Of a stretch of 64,000 nt of DNA, positions 35,534-43,504 are shown one piece after another. A program made the position numbers and the translations under genes. A model generated the notes under the pieces. That model searched no databases and was not told where the DNA came from. It saw only the letters and a list, made by a program, of their open reading frames with translations. How positions within the stretch are numbered: position 1 is the first letter of the stretch; every line of letters starts with the position of its first letter. The stretch is from CALNYS01 sp942490855 (GTDB lineage Bacteria > Planctomycetota > Phycisphaerae > Phycisphaerales > UBA1924): NCBI GenBank assembly GCA_942490855.1, contig CALNYS010000004.1, forward strand, positions 620,001 to 684,000. Reading direction: 5' to 3'.

Positions 35534-35539
35534 CCCCGC

Positions 35540-35545
35540 ATCGTA
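35540..35545 (-). promoter_or_regulatory. Leaderless -10 box of glyQS
   Basis: TACGAT on the minus strand ends six bases before ATG 35533. A second TACGAT lies about 20 bases away on the plus strand, in front of the divergent dehydrogenase. Confidence 0.6.
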
Positions 35546-35604
35546 GTGGCTGACCCCGCTACGATGGACCCCCGCGCGGTGGGTCGCGCCGAGGATTTCA
35601 CCCC

Positions 35605-36720
35605 ATGACGCCAGCCGCGCGCTCCACCGCGCGAGCCCCGGAGCCGACGACCGTGCCCGATCCCGTCACCGACACCATGCGCGCGATCGTCAAGCCCGCC
35701 CCGGCCCCAGGACTCTCCCTCGTCACCGACCGACCCCGACCCGCCGACCCCGGGCCCGGCCAGGCCCTCGTGCGCGTCCGCCGCGCCGGCGTCTGCGGCA
35801 CCGACCTCGGCATCGACGCCTGGAAACCCTTCTTCGCCGCACGCATGAAACCACCCGTCGTCGTCGGGCACGAGTTCGCCGGCGTCGTCGAAGCCGTCGG
35901 CCCGGGCGTCCCCGACCACGTCACCGTCGGGCGGCGCGTCTCGGGCGAGGGGCACATCATCACCGGGCGCGACCACGCCAGCCTCGCCGGCATGGCCCAC
36001 ACCGCGCGCATGATGGAGATCATCGGCATCGACCGCGACGGATGCTTCGCCGAGTTCATCCTCATGCCCGCCGGCAACCTCTGGATGCTCCCCGACGTCG
36101 TCTCCGACGACCACGCCGCGATCATGGACGCCTTCGGCAACGCCGTCCACACCGTCATGGAGGCCAACGTCAGCCGCAAGAGCGTCCTCGTCACCGGCGT
36201 CGGACCCATCGGCCTCATGAGCGTCCAGGCCGCGCGCATGGCCGGCGCCAGCAAGATCTTCGTCGTCGACCGCGACAAGAACCGACTCAATCTCGCCATC
36301 GAACTCGGCGCCGACGAGGCCTTCGACACCAGCGTCGACGACGATTGGGTCCAGCGCGTCATCAACGCCACCAAGAACGAGGGCACACAGGTGCTCCTAG
36401 AGATGTCAGGCGCCGAGCCCCTCATCAACGGCGGCTTCACCGCGCTCGCCCGCGGCGGGCGCGCCGCGCTCTTGGGCGTCCCCGGCTCCGACTACCCCTT
36501 CGACTGGAACAACCACGTCATCTTCAAGGGCGCTACCGTCCTTGGCATCAACGGGCGGCGCATGTTCGAGACGTGGCTCCAGATGGACGATTTTTTCGAA
36601 CAGGCCCCCCGCATGCTCGAACCCATCGTCACCCACGTCCTCCCGATGGACGAGTTCCAAAGCGGCATCGACATGATGCGCTCCGGCGAAGCCGTCAAAG
36701 CAGTCCTCAAAATCAGCTAG
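35605..36720 (+). CDS. Tdh-like medium-chain dehydrogenase without structural zinc cysteines
   Basis: The 371-residue product matches L-threonine 3-dehydrogenase in order of motifs: GVCGTDLGID (catalytic zinc Cys), VVGHEFAG (His), RVSGEGHI, DRDGCFAEF and DAFGNAVHT, with Rossmann VLVTGVGPIGLMSVQ. In Tdh, GEGHI is followed by four zinc-binding cysteines; here that lobe reads ITGRDHASLAGMAHTARMM and has none. The enzyme should still bind NAD(H) and the catalytic zinc, but the substrate is uncertain. ATG 35605 has GAGGA upstream; ATG 35677 would give a Tdh-like 347-residue length. A TACGAT box lies in front of it. Confidence 0.85.
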   Translation: MTPAARSTARAPEPTTVPDPVTDTMRAIVKPAPAPGLSLVTDRPRPADPGPGQALVRVRRAGVCGTDLGIDAWKPFFAARMKPPVVVGHEFAGVVEAVGPGVPDHVTVGRRVSGEGHIITGRDHASLAGMAHTARMMEIIGIDRDGCFAEFILMPAGNLWMLPDVVSDDHAAIMDAFGNAVHTVMEANVSRKSVLVTGVGPIGLMSVQAARMAGASKIFVVDRDKNRLNLAIELGADEAFDTSVDDDWVQRVINATKNEGTQVLLEMSGAEPLINGGFTALARGGRAALLGVPGSDYPFDWNNHVIFKGATVLGINGRRMFETWLQMDDFFEQAPRMLEPIVTHVLPMDEFQSGIDMMRSGEAVKAVLKIS

Positions 36721-36748
36721 CGACCGATTGCCAAGCCCTTCCGGGTGC

Positions 36749-36774
36749 CACGACCCGCCGAAAGGCGCGTCGTG
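36749..36774. repeat. GAAA-loop hairpin behind the dehydrogenase
   Basis: CACGAC-C-CGCC, GAAA loop, GGCG-C-GTCGTG: ten pairs with a single C-C mismatch, 28 bases behind the dehydrogenase stop. It is the first of two palindromes in the 150-base gap between convergent genes. Confidence 0.65.
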
Positions 36775-36831
36775 TCCCGCCGTTGCCTATTCAATTTCCG
36801 AACTGACAGAGCAAGTTGCTCGAATGGGCGC

Positions 36832-36853
36832 CACTGGCAGCTAGCTGCCAGTG
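36832..36853. repeat. Perfect 22-bp palindrome
   Basis: Two 11-base arms (CACTGGCAGCT and AGCTGCCAGTG) meet without a spacer. It lies 18 bases behind the stop of the convergent gene at 36871-37506. Confidence 0.75.
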
Positions 36854-36870
36854 CTCCCAGCCCCACGCCC

Positions 36871-37506
36871 TCACCCCCCAACCAACCGCCCCAACACCTC
36901 GCTAAACGACACGCCCTCGATCTCCTTCTCGACCTCGACCTGCACCTCCTCGAAGTCCGCCACGCTGGGCGCTTCCGCGAGATCCGTCACGTCGTCCGTC
37001 TTCTCAAGACCCAGTGCGCCCGAGCCCGTCACGCTCACCGTCCACACGCCAGGGGTCAGCCCGCCGCGGTAAACCGCCTTGCCGAAGCGCAGCGAGTCGT
37101 CGCTCCAGTCGAGGTCCGCGATCGCCGGGTTCAGCTGCACCGCGAACGCCGGCGGGGTGTTCTCGTCGAAGACCCGCCGGATCCACAAACGCCCGTCCTT
37201 GACGGCGTAATCCACGTAGATCTCGGCGCTCGGGTCAAAGGGCGTCGCCATCGTGCGCAGCGCGCCGTCGGCGTTCTTCACCCGCACCGAGAGCTCGCCG
37301 TCCTCGGAAACGATCAGCTCGGTCACCGCCGTCTGACGCACCGCGCTGTTGTAGCGCCGCGCCAGATCCGCGTGCGAGTCCGCCAGCTCGCGCAGGCGGT
37401 CGCGGTAGATGTCCTCCACCGCCTCGGCCCGCAGCAGGCGGTAGCCGAACGCGCCGGCGACGGTGCTGATCACAACAAGGGCCGCGGTTGTCAAGAGCCG
37501 TGTCAT
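36871..37506 (-). CDS. Single-pass hypothetical protein
   Basis: The 211-residue product has one N-terminal hydrophobic segment (about residues 5-22, LTTAALVVISTVAGAFGYRLL) without an evident cleavage site, then a short helical stretch and a beta-rich domain (RVKNADGALRTMATPF, EIYVDYAVKDGRLWIRRVF). The body is predicted to be outside the cytoplasm. I recognise no named family or catalytic residue. Its 3' end faces palindromic repeats; its 5' end lies 46 bases after the stop of the beta-propeller-like gene on the same strand, so they may form a unit. Confidence 0.7.
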   Translation of the reverse strand: MTRLLTTAALVVISTVAGAFGYRLLRAEAVEDIYRDRLRELADSHADLARRYNSAVRQTAVTELIVSEDGELSVRVKNADGALRTMATPFDPSAEIYVDYAVKDGRLWIRRVFDENTPPAFAVQLNPAIADLDWSDDSLRFGKAVYRGGLTPGVWTVSVTGSGALGLEKTDDVTDLAEAPSVADFEEVQVEVEKEIEGVSFSEVLGRLVGG

Positions 37507-37552
37507 CGTGGGTTCTCATCGGCGTTTCCCGACACCCCGCGTGACCCGTCCC

Positions 37553-38506
37553 CTAGCGCAGCTCGCACACCACCCCATCTTGCCCGTCCCCGCCCAACCG
37601 CCGCACGCGCAAGCGCTCGATGGCCCCGTCCCGGACCTCGAGCACGTAGAGATCCCCCGCGTGCGCCGCCACGCCCAGCGGCGACCACCCGCGCTCGCAC
37701 GCGTGCGCGGTCGAGGTCGCCCCGTCGGGATCGATCCGCACCACGCGCCGCCCCGCCTTGTACGCCACGCACACGCCCCCGTCGTCGAGGACCGTCAGCC
37801 CGTACAGCCTATTGATGGTCGTCGAGGGGCCGCGGCGCTCGGGCGGGTCGGCCGGGGGCTCGTCGATCAAGCCGGACGCGATCGTCGTGACCTTCCCCGA
37901 GTCGGGGCCGCCCGTCTCGACCCGCCGCACGTGATGCCGGTCGGTGAAGTACACGCTCCCGTCGGGCCCCGTCGCCATCGCCGTCACGATGCGGATCGTG
38001 GCGACGCCCGCCGGGCCGTCTGTGTAGAGCGCCCCCTCGCCCATGCCGCTGAACTCGCTGACGACGCCCTCGGGGGTGCGACGCATCAGGCGCGCGCGCC
38101 ACCCGCCGTCCGCGCCGCGCACCGAGTGGGGGTAGTACACGTTCCCCTCGCCGTCGAGCGCGAAGACGCTCCCCGCGAACTCCCGCCGATCGCGCGTCGG
38201 CGCGATCAGCCGCTCGTGCGTCCCGTCGGCGCCCAGCCGCCAGAACGACGTCGGCGCCACCCCCTCGCCCGGCTCCTCGCGCTCGTAGTACACGCTCCCG
38301 TCGCCCGCGATCTTCAGATCGTGCGTCCACCGGTCCCGCACCAGCGCGGCCGGCTCGCCGCCGGGCGGGACCGTCCAGATCGTCTCCCGAGCGACATCCG
38401 CAAAGACGACCGTCCCGTCCTCCCGGACGCCGATCCCGCTGCCGGGGTGGGCCAGCGCGGGCGCGACGGCACAGACGAGCGCCACGATGATGGGGAAGGT
38501 CCGCAT
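37553..38506 (-). CDS. Secreted beta-propeller (NHL/SMP-30-like) protein
   Basis: The 317-residue product has a signal peptide (MRTFPIIVALVCAVAPALAH) followed by repeated four-strand blocks of about 40-50 residues, each with a 'G..YF.D' or 'G.VYY' core (GSVYYEREEPGE, NVYYPHSVRGADG, SVYFTDRHHVRRV, VCVAYKAGRRVVRID). This repeat pattern fits a six-bladed NHL or gluconolactonase-like propeller. Whether it is an enzyme is unclear; no calcium or lactonase triad could be confirmed by eye. It is probably periplasmic. Confidence 0.8.
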   Translation of the reverse strand: MRTFPIIVALVCAVAPALAHPGSGIGVREDGTVVFADVARETIWTVPPGGEPAALVRDRWTHDLKIAGDGSVYYEREEPGEGVAPTSFWRLGADGTHERLIAPTRDRREFAGSVFALDGEGNVYYPHSVRGADGGWRARLMRRTPEGVVSEFSGMGEGALYTDGPAGVATIRIVTAMATGPDGSVYFTDRHHVRRVETGGPDSGKVTTIASGLIDEPPADPPERRGPSTTINRLYGLTVLDDGGVCVAYKAGRRVVRIDPDGATSTAHACERGWSPLGVAAHAGDLYVLEVRDGAIERLRVRRLGGDGQDGVVCELR

Positions 38507-38688
38507 ACCTCTTCTACACCCGCCGGTCGGGAAGGTTCACCGCCGCCGGGTTCCCGGACCACCCCAGGCCTCAAACCGCCCCCGTTGTATACAAGACCAC
38601 CGCCAAAGCGCGCACCCGGGCCGTCATCGCAACCGCCGACGCGCCGCCCCCGTGCGCACATCGGATGCTCCAGAGACGGAGGATCCCC

Positions 38689-39240
38689 ATGAAACGCCTC
38701 GCCGCGACCGCCCTGCTCCTCTCCCTCGCCGCCTGCGCCTCAAACCCGGGCGAACGCCGCACGGCCGCGGCCGAGCTCACAGCCGACGACCTCGTCCTGC
38801 CGGCCTCCCAGCAGTGGGGCGCGCTCTCGACGCCGGAGGCGGCGGCGGAGGAGCTGGTCCGCTCGTACATCGAGCTCGACGCCCACCGGTTCCGTCGCGC
38901 GTGCGCCCGCCCCTTCGGCGACCCGCGCACGCGGGCCCAGTACGAGCGGTTCGTTGACGGCGCCGAGGCGGAGATCCGGCGCGCCCGCGCCGGCGGGCTC
39001 GCCCCGGAGGGGGCGCCCGTGGATCTCATCGCGGTGCGCCCGGCGAGCGAACTCCCCTCGACCTTCCGCACGGCCGCGGCGTACGACGCGATGGCCAACC
39101 GCGGCGCGGTGCTCGTGGAGGTCGAGGCCTATCTCGCGGGGCGCGGGATCGAGACCTCGCGGGTGATCGTGCTGCGCGACTCGGGCGGGCAGTGGGGCGC
39201 GGCGCCCAGGCCCGAGCTCTTCGGGTTCCACCTGCACTGA
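38689..39240 (+). CDS. Lipoprotein, unknown function
   Basis: ATG 38689 has a strong GGAGGA Shine-Dalgarno and gives 183 residues. The signal peptide ends in lipobox LSLAAC (residues 13-18). The mature part is helical and rich in alanine, arginine and glutamate (TPEAAAEELVRSYIELDAH), ending with a strand-rich segment (TSRVIVLRDSGGQWG). It resembles small SnoaL/NTF2-like or DUF4878-like exported domains in outline only; I do not assign a family. Upstream TATACA near 38584 could be part of its promoter. It converges with the Bfd-like gene, four bases apart. Confidence 0.75.
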   Translation: MKRLAATALLLSLAACASNPGERRTAAAELTADDLVLPASQQWGALSTPEAAAEELVRSYIELDAHRFRRACARPFGDPRTRAQYERFVDGAEAEIRRARAGGLAPEGAPVDLIAVRPASELPSTFRTAAAYDAMANRGAVLVEVEAYLAGRGIETSRVIVLRDSGGQWGAAPRPELFGFHLH

Positions 39241-39244
39241 GCGC

Positions 39245-39505
39245 TCAGTCCCAGCGCCCCGTGCTGAAAAAGTCCTGGCGGCGCGACGCGTACGTCTCGG
39301 GGGATTCGTCGAGGTCCGGGGCCTTGCCCTCGACGTGGAGCTCGTGGAGCTTCTCGAGGAACGGGACGCACCAGCCGCAGCCGGTGCCGGCGCCGAGGCA
39401 CTCGCTGAGCTGCGACGCCTTCTGCGGGCACTCGTTCTTCATATAGGTTTGGAGCTTGCGCAGGGGGACGCGGAAGCAGAGGCAGACGTTGTCGTCGGGT
39501 TCCAT
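39245..39505 (-). CDS. Bfd-like [2Fe-2S] ferredoxin
   Basis: The 86-residue product has the cysteine layout of bacterioferritin-associated ferredoxin-like domains: CLC (residues 8 and 10) and a later CGWC (43 and 46) in GAGTGCGWC, which together bind a [2Fe-2S] cluster. It may take part in electron transfer for iron release or act as a redox partner. ATG 39505 lacks a Shine-Dalgarno, but TAGACT lies six bases upstream. Its promoter region interlocks with that of divergent aroC: the two start codons are only 28 bases apart. Confidence 0.85.
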   Translation of the reverse strand: MEPDDNVCLCFRVPLRKLQTYMKNECPQKASQLSECLGAGTGCGWCVPFLEKLHELHVEGKAPDLDESPETYASRRQDFFSTGRWD

Positions 39506-39511
39506 GGGCGC

Positions 39512-39517
39512 AGTCTA
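39512..39517 (-). promoter_or_regulatory. Leaderless -10 box of the Bfd-like gene
   Basis: TAGACT on the minus strand ends six bases before ATG 39505. The box for aroC lies only four bases away on the other strand, so polymerases cannot bind both at once. Confidence 0.55.
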
Positions 39518-39521
39518 GGCG

Positions 39522-39527
39522 TATGCT
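39522..39527 (+). promoter_or_regulatory. Leaderless -10 box of aroC
   Basis: TATGCT ends six bases before the aroC ATG at 39534; there is no Shine-Dalgarno in the six-base interval. Confidence 0.6.
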
Positions 39528-39533
39528 GCCCCC

Positions 39534-40727
39534 ATGCCTCAGCTGAACTACCACACCGCCGGCGAGTCCCACGGGCCCGCGCTCATCACGCTCATCCAGG
39601 GGCTCCCCGCGGGCGTTCCTCTCGATGACGACCTCATCAACACCGAGCTCGCCCGGCGTCAGGGCGGCTACGGTCGCGGCGGGCGTCAGCGGATCGAGAC
39701 GGACCGGGCCGAGTACCTCTCGGGCGTGCGGCTGGGCAAGACGATCGGCGCGCCGCTGACGATCCGTATCGCCAACAAGGACTCGCGCCTCGACGACCTG
39801 GAGCGCACGCCCCCGGTGCACCGCCCGCGCCCCGGGCACGCGGACCTCGCGGGCAGCGTGAAGTGGCTGACGACGGACTGCCGGGAGACGCTCGAGCGGG
39901 CCAGCGCGCGGGAGACGGCGGCGCGCACCGCGGCGGGCGCGGTGGCGCGGTGCCTCTTAAAGCACATCGGCGTCGAGGTCTTCGGCTTCGTGCGCCAGAT
40001 CCACACCGCGGAGTGGACGCCCGACGTCACGCCCGACAACTGGCGCGAGCGGCTGGTCCAGCGCGACGAGTCGGACGTCTACTGCCCCGATCCCGAGACC
40101 TCCCAGAAAATGCGGGCGTCGATCCGCACCGCCAAGGAAGAGAAGGACACCGTGGGCGGGCTGGTCGAGGCGCACGTCTTCGGGCTGCCGATCGGGCTGG
40201 GCTCGAGCATGGACTGGCGGGACAAGCTCGATTCGCGGCTCGCCGGCGCCGTGATGGGCGTGCAGGCGATGAAAGCGGTGGAGATCGGGCTGGGCAAGGC
40301 CGTCGCGTCCATGTTCGGCAGCGAGGTGCACGACCCGATCCGGTTTGATCCGGGCAAGCGAGAATCGAGCACGCTGGGCTTCACCCGCGACCGCAACCAC
40401 GCAGGCGGGCTCGAGGGCGGGATGACGAACGGTCAGCCGCTGGTCGTCCGCGCGACGATGAAGCCCATCTCGACGCTGCTGCGCGGGCTTCCCAGCGTGG
40501 ACCTGAACTCCAAAGAGGCCTCGGACAGCCAGTACGAGCGCAGCGACGTGTGCGCCGTGTCGGCGGCGTCGGTGGTCGTTGAGAACGTGGTGGCGTTCGA
40601 GATCGCGCGTGCCGCCCTCGAGAAGTTCGGGGGCGACACGCTGCTGGAGTTCGTCCAGAACTGGGAGGCCTTCACGGAGAAGGCCCGGATGCTGCCGCTG
40701 GAGCCGCCCGAGGCGACGATCGCCTAG
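39534..40727 (+). CDS. aroC: Chorismate synthase
   Basis: The 397-residue enzyme converts EPSP to chorismate with reduced FMN, the last shared step of aromatic biosynthesis. Signatures: GESHGPALITLIQGLPAG near residue 10, RRQGGYGRGGRQ, RPGHADLAG, and ASARETAARTAAGAVA. The C-terminal GGLEGGMTNGQPLVVRA block is also intact. Length is within the family range (about 350-400). It is probably transcribed leaderless. Downstream it ends one base into the convergent small membrane-protein gene. Identification is firm. Confidence 0.96.
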   Translation: MPQLNYHTAGESHGPALITLIQGLPAGVPLDDDLINTELARRQGGYGRGGRQRIETDRAEYLSGVRLGKTIGAPLTIRIANKDSRLDDLERTPPVHRPRPGHADLAGSVKWLTTDCRETLERASARETAARTAAGAVARCLLKHIGVEVFGFVRQIHTAEWTPDVTPDNWRERLVQRDESDVYCPDPETSQKMRASIRTAKEEKDTVGGLVEAHVFGLPIGLGSSMDWRDKLDSRLAGAVMGVQAMKAVEIGLGKAVASMFGSEVHDPIRFDPGKRESSTLGFTRDRNHAGGLEGGMTNGQPLVVRATMKPISTLLRGLPSVDLNSKEASDSQYERSDVCAVSAASVVVENVVAFEIARAALEKFGGDTLLEFVQNWEAFTEKARMLPLEPPEATIA

Positions 40728-40903
40728 TCAGCGATCGCTTCGCTCGGGGGCGTGTCCGCTATGGTCGATGCGGTTGCCCCGGGGGTGGCCGCGGGGAGCC
40801 CGATGGCGGCCACCAGGGTCGAGAGGGCGATAACACCGCCGAAGGCGAGCCAGAAGGCGGTTTCCCAACGGCTCGGCATGTTCCACGAGTTGGTCTGGCA
40901 CAT
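40724..40903 (-). CDS. Small single-pass membrane protein divergent from the HTH-cupin regulator
   Basis: The 59-residue product starts at ATG 40903 after a strong AGGAAGGAT Shine-Dalgarno at proper spacing. One hydrophobic segment (about residues 14-36, TAFWLAFGGVIALSTLVAAIG) is followed by an alanine, threonine and proline tail. Upstream, the palindrome CGCTATAGCG contains a -10-like TATAGC on this strand. Together with the divergent HTH-cupin gene it looks like a regulator-target pair. Function unknown. Its stop codon overlaps the aroC stop. Confidence 0.65.
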   Translation of the reverse strand: MCQTNSWNMPSRWETAFWLAFGGVIALSTLVAAIGLPAATPGATASTIADTPPSEAIAD

Positions 40904-40944
40904 CGTTCGGATCCTTCCTGCCCTGACGGTGGGCGAGTGTGATT

Positions 40945-41008
40945 CGCTATAGCGTATGCTTTCGGCGATCCAAGTCAACCGCTAAAGCACATTTTGTCCG
41001 CTATAGTG
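40945..41008. promoter_or_regulatory. Three CGCTATAG-like boxes in the divergent promoter region
   Basis: CGCTATAGCG (40945-40954, a perfect palindrome), CGCTAAAGCA (40980-40989) and CGCTATAGTG (40999-41008) lie between two divergent genes. The last contains TATAGT, six bases before the regulator's ATG, so it doubles as a leaderless -10; the first could be the -10 of the small membrane protein. Repetition of a palindromic box also fits operators for the HTH-cupin protein. Confidence 0.55.
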
Positions 41009-41013
41009 TGGCT

Positions 41014-41595
41014 ATGGATATCAGCACAACTCTGAAAGAGCGTCGCCTGGCCCTGGACCTCTCCCAATCGGGGCTGGCGGACCGGAGCGGGGTGAGCGCT
41101 TCGATGATCTGCGACATTGAGTGCGGGCGGAAGAACCCGACGCTGAAGGTGGTCAGCCAGCTTTCGTACGGGCTTCAGTGCACGATCTCGGAGCTGCTGG
41201 GGCTGCCCGTGAGCGCCCCGCGGGTGACGCTGCACACGGCGAAGGAGCGCCAGGTGCTGCGGGACGTGGACACGGGGCTCGAGCGGTCGTTGCTCTCGCC
41301 GGCGATGGTGCAGCGGGGGATCCAGATCGTGCAGTACAGGCTGCCGGGCGGGGCCAACAGCGGCGAGTTCCCGCCGGAGCGGCCGGGCGTGGTGGAGCAC
41401 ATCACGGTGCTGTCGGGGCGGATGGAGGTCCTGATCGGCGAGGAGACGGTGCGTCTGGGCGAGGGGGACTCGGTGACGTTCTCGGCGGACACGGCTCACG
41501 GGTTTTCCAACCCGGGGGAGGAGGAGGCGATGGCGCTGCTGGTGTCGGACCTGACGCAGGCTGGGCACACGGCGTTTGCGCCGGCGCTGGGGTGA
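41014..41595 (+). CDS. HTH-cupin transcriptional regulator (XRE family)
   Basis: ATG 41014 gives 193 residues. An XRE-type helix-turn-helix occupies residues 5-62 (LSQSGLADRSGVSASMICDIE) and a cupin domain residues 110-180 (VEHITVLSGRMEVLIGEE, then GDSVTFSADTAHGFSNPG). Regulators with this layout typically bind a small metabolite through the cupin and control nearby genes. The divergent small membrane protein and three CGCTATAG-like boxes in the intervening 110 bases point to it as the local target, with autoregulation likely. A GTG at 40939 would add 25 residues read through the boxes; the leaderless ATG is preferred. Confidence 0.88.
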   Translation: MDISTTLKERRLALDLSQSGLADRSGVSASMICDIECGRKNPTLKVVSQLSYGLQCTISELLGLPVSAPRVTLHTAKERQVLRDVDTGLERSLLSPAMVQRGIQIVQYRLPGGANSGEFPPERPGVVEHITVLSGRMEVLIGEETVRLGEGDSVTFSADTAHGFSNPGEEEAMALLVSDLTQAGHTAFAPALG

Positions 41596-41646
41596 TCGCG
41601 ACGTGACGTGGCACCTGATGACGGGCGGCTCTACCATGCCTCCCGC

Positions 41647-42948
41647 ATGACTGTCACCGCCCAACAGTTCGTCAGCTTCCACGTCATCATGATCGTTCTG
41701 CACGCGATCCTTGGCGGGGTGGCGTACCTCATTTACGCCGAGCGGAAGATCTCCGCGTACGCCCAGGACCGCCTCGGGCCGAACCGGGTCGGCCCGGTGG
41801 GCCTGCTGCAGCCGATCGCTGACGGCATCAAGCTGTTCCTCAAAGAGGACTACGCGCCGTCGCGGGTGGACAAGATCCTGTTCTCGCTCGGCCCGGCGCT
41901 GATCATCATCCCGGCGCTGATCGGGTGGGCGGTGATCCCGTGGGGCGGGTACGTGGACATCCCGACGTTCTCCCCCCCGCTGCTGCCGATCACGGTTGAG
42001 GGCGGTCGGGCGCTGGTCGCGGCGGCGGACATCAACATCGGCGTGGTGTACCTGCTGGCGGTGGCGTCGCTGGGCGTCTACGGCGTGACGCTGGGCGGCT
42101 GGGCGAGCAACAACAAGTATTCGTTCCTCGGCGGGCTGCGCTGCAGCGCGGGGATGATCAGCTACGAGATCCCGATGGGTCTGGCGATCCTGGTGGTGCT
42201 GCTGGTCGCGGGCACGGTGCACCCGGAGAGCCTGGTGGCGTACCAGGCGGAGAACGGGTGGTTCATCCTGAGCGCGCCGATCGCGGCGCTGCTGTTCTAC
42301 ACGTGCTCGCTGGCGGAATCGAACCGCGCCCCCTTCGACAACGCGGAGGCGGAGCAGGAGCTGGTGGGCGGGTACCACACCGAGTACTCGTCGATGCGCT
42401 TTGCGCTCTTCCTGCTCGCGGAGTACGCGCACATGATCACCGGGGCGGCGTTCTTCACGCTGCTCTTCCTCGGCGGGTACCACGTCCCGTTCATCGCGCT
42501 GACGGACCCGGAGTCGACTGGGCTGCTGGCGATGCTCGTGAAGTTCGGCGTGTTCGCGGGCAAGACGACGGCGATCTCGCTGTTCGGCATCCTGGTCCGC
42601 TGGACGCTGCCGCGCATCCGCTGGGACCAGGTGATGAAGCTGGCGTGGAACGCGCTGATCCCGCTGGGGATCATCCTGCTGATCGCGACGAGCGTGATGG
42701 TGTACCTGGGGTGGACGTCGTGGTGGGAGACGCTGGCGATGCACGCCGGTTTGGCGCTCCTGCTGCTGATCGCCCAGCCGGTGCTGCCGCGGGCGCCGGT
42801 GAACTTCAAGGCGCAGATGTCGGGCTCGCGGTACAGCCATCGCCCGGGCGACCCGGAGATGACGTCGCCGGCGCACCCTGCGGCGCTCGACGACATGGCC
42901 CCGACGCTGCGCGACCCGGAGGTCGAGGAGCGCGTCGTCACGGTCTGA
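41647..42948 (+). CDS. nuoH: NADH-quinone oxidoreductase subunit H
   Basis: The 433-residue integral membrane subunit joins the peripheral and proton-pumping arms of complex I and forms part of the quinone channel. Eight or more membrane segments are visible, and the family blocks AERKISAYAQDRLGPNRVG, then EYSSMRFALFLLAEY and ESNRAPFD are intact, including acidic residues in the quinone loop. The C-terminal 40 residues are a polar extension. Its nearest complex I relatives, nuoDEF, lie 36 kb upstream, and no nuoI or nuoG is adjacent. TACCAT lies nine bases before ATG 41647, suggesting its own promoter with a very short leader. Confidence 0.96.
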   Translation: MTVTAQQFVSFHVIMIVLHAILGGVAYLIYAERKISAYAQDRLGPNRVGPVGLLQPIADGIKLFLKEDYAPSRVDKILFSLGPALIIIPALIGWAVIPWGGYVDIPTFSPPLLPITVEGGRALVAAADINIGVVYLLAVASLGVYGVTLGGWASNNKYSFLGGLRCSAGMISYEIPMGLAILVVLLVAGTVHPESLVAYQAENGWFILSAPIAALLFYTCSLAESNRAPFDNAEAEQELVGGYHTEYSSMRFALFLLAEYAHMITGAAFFTLLFLGGYHVPFIALTDPESTGLLAMLVKFGVFAGKTTAISLFGILVRWTLPRIRWDQVMKLAWNALIPLGIILLIATSVMVYLGWTSWWETLAMHAGLALLLLIAQPVLPRAPVNFKAQMSGSRYSHRPGDPEMTSPAHPAALDDMAPTLRDPEVEERVVTV

Positions 42949-42961
42949 CGCTCTCTGCGCC

Positions 42962-43372
42962 ATGCGCTACCTCGCGGTTGATCTCGGCGACAAACGGACG
43001 GGTCTGGCGGTCGGCGACGACGCGTCGGGGCTCGTGTCGCCCGCGGGGATGATCGAGAAACCCATCAAGCCCGGCGAGGAGCTGCTCGCGGGGATCGACG
43101 GCGCGATCGACGAGTTCGGACCCGACGCGTTGGTGTTCGGGCTGCCTTTGAACATGGACGACAGCGAGGGGCCGCGGGCGAAGCTGGTGCGTGTGTTCGC
43201 GGCGCGGGTCGCGGAGCGCACGGGGCTTGTTGTTGAGTTTCAGGACGAGCGGCTCACGAGCGCTGAGGCGAACTGGTCGATGGCGCGCAGCGGGATGACG
43301 CGGGGGCAGAAGAAGAACCGTCGTGACGCGCTGGCGGCGGCGGCGATCCTGCGGGATTTCCTGGAGCGGTAG
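42962..43372 (+). CDS. ruvX: Holliday-junction resolvase-like RuvX/YqgF
   Basis: The 136-residue RNase H-fold protein is of the YqgF family, linked to pre-16S rRNA 5' processing and, in some bacteria, junction resolution. Conserved blocks: YLAVDLGDKRTGLAV at the start with the catalytic Asp, GLPLNMDDSEGP in the middle, and DERLTSAEA with the second acidic residue, then DALAAAAIL. Length is typical. It follows nuoH by 13 bases and may be co-transcribed. Confidence 0.94.
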   Translation: MRYLAVDLGDKRTGLAVGDDASGLVSPAGMIEKPIKPGEELLAGIDGAIDEFGPDALVFGLPLNMDDSEGPRAKLVRVFAARVAERTGLVVEFQDERLTSAEANWSMARSGMTRGQKKNRRDALAAAAILRDFLER

Positions 43373-43504
43373 GGGCGTTTGTGCGTCCTCGGCGCGTGTG
43401 TCTGTTGAATCCGCGGGTGCGTGCTTGATCCGCGGTGCGCGCGCCGCGATCATCGTGATGACACAGGATCGGCCCCCGCACGGGGTACACAGAGGAGATC
43501 ACAG

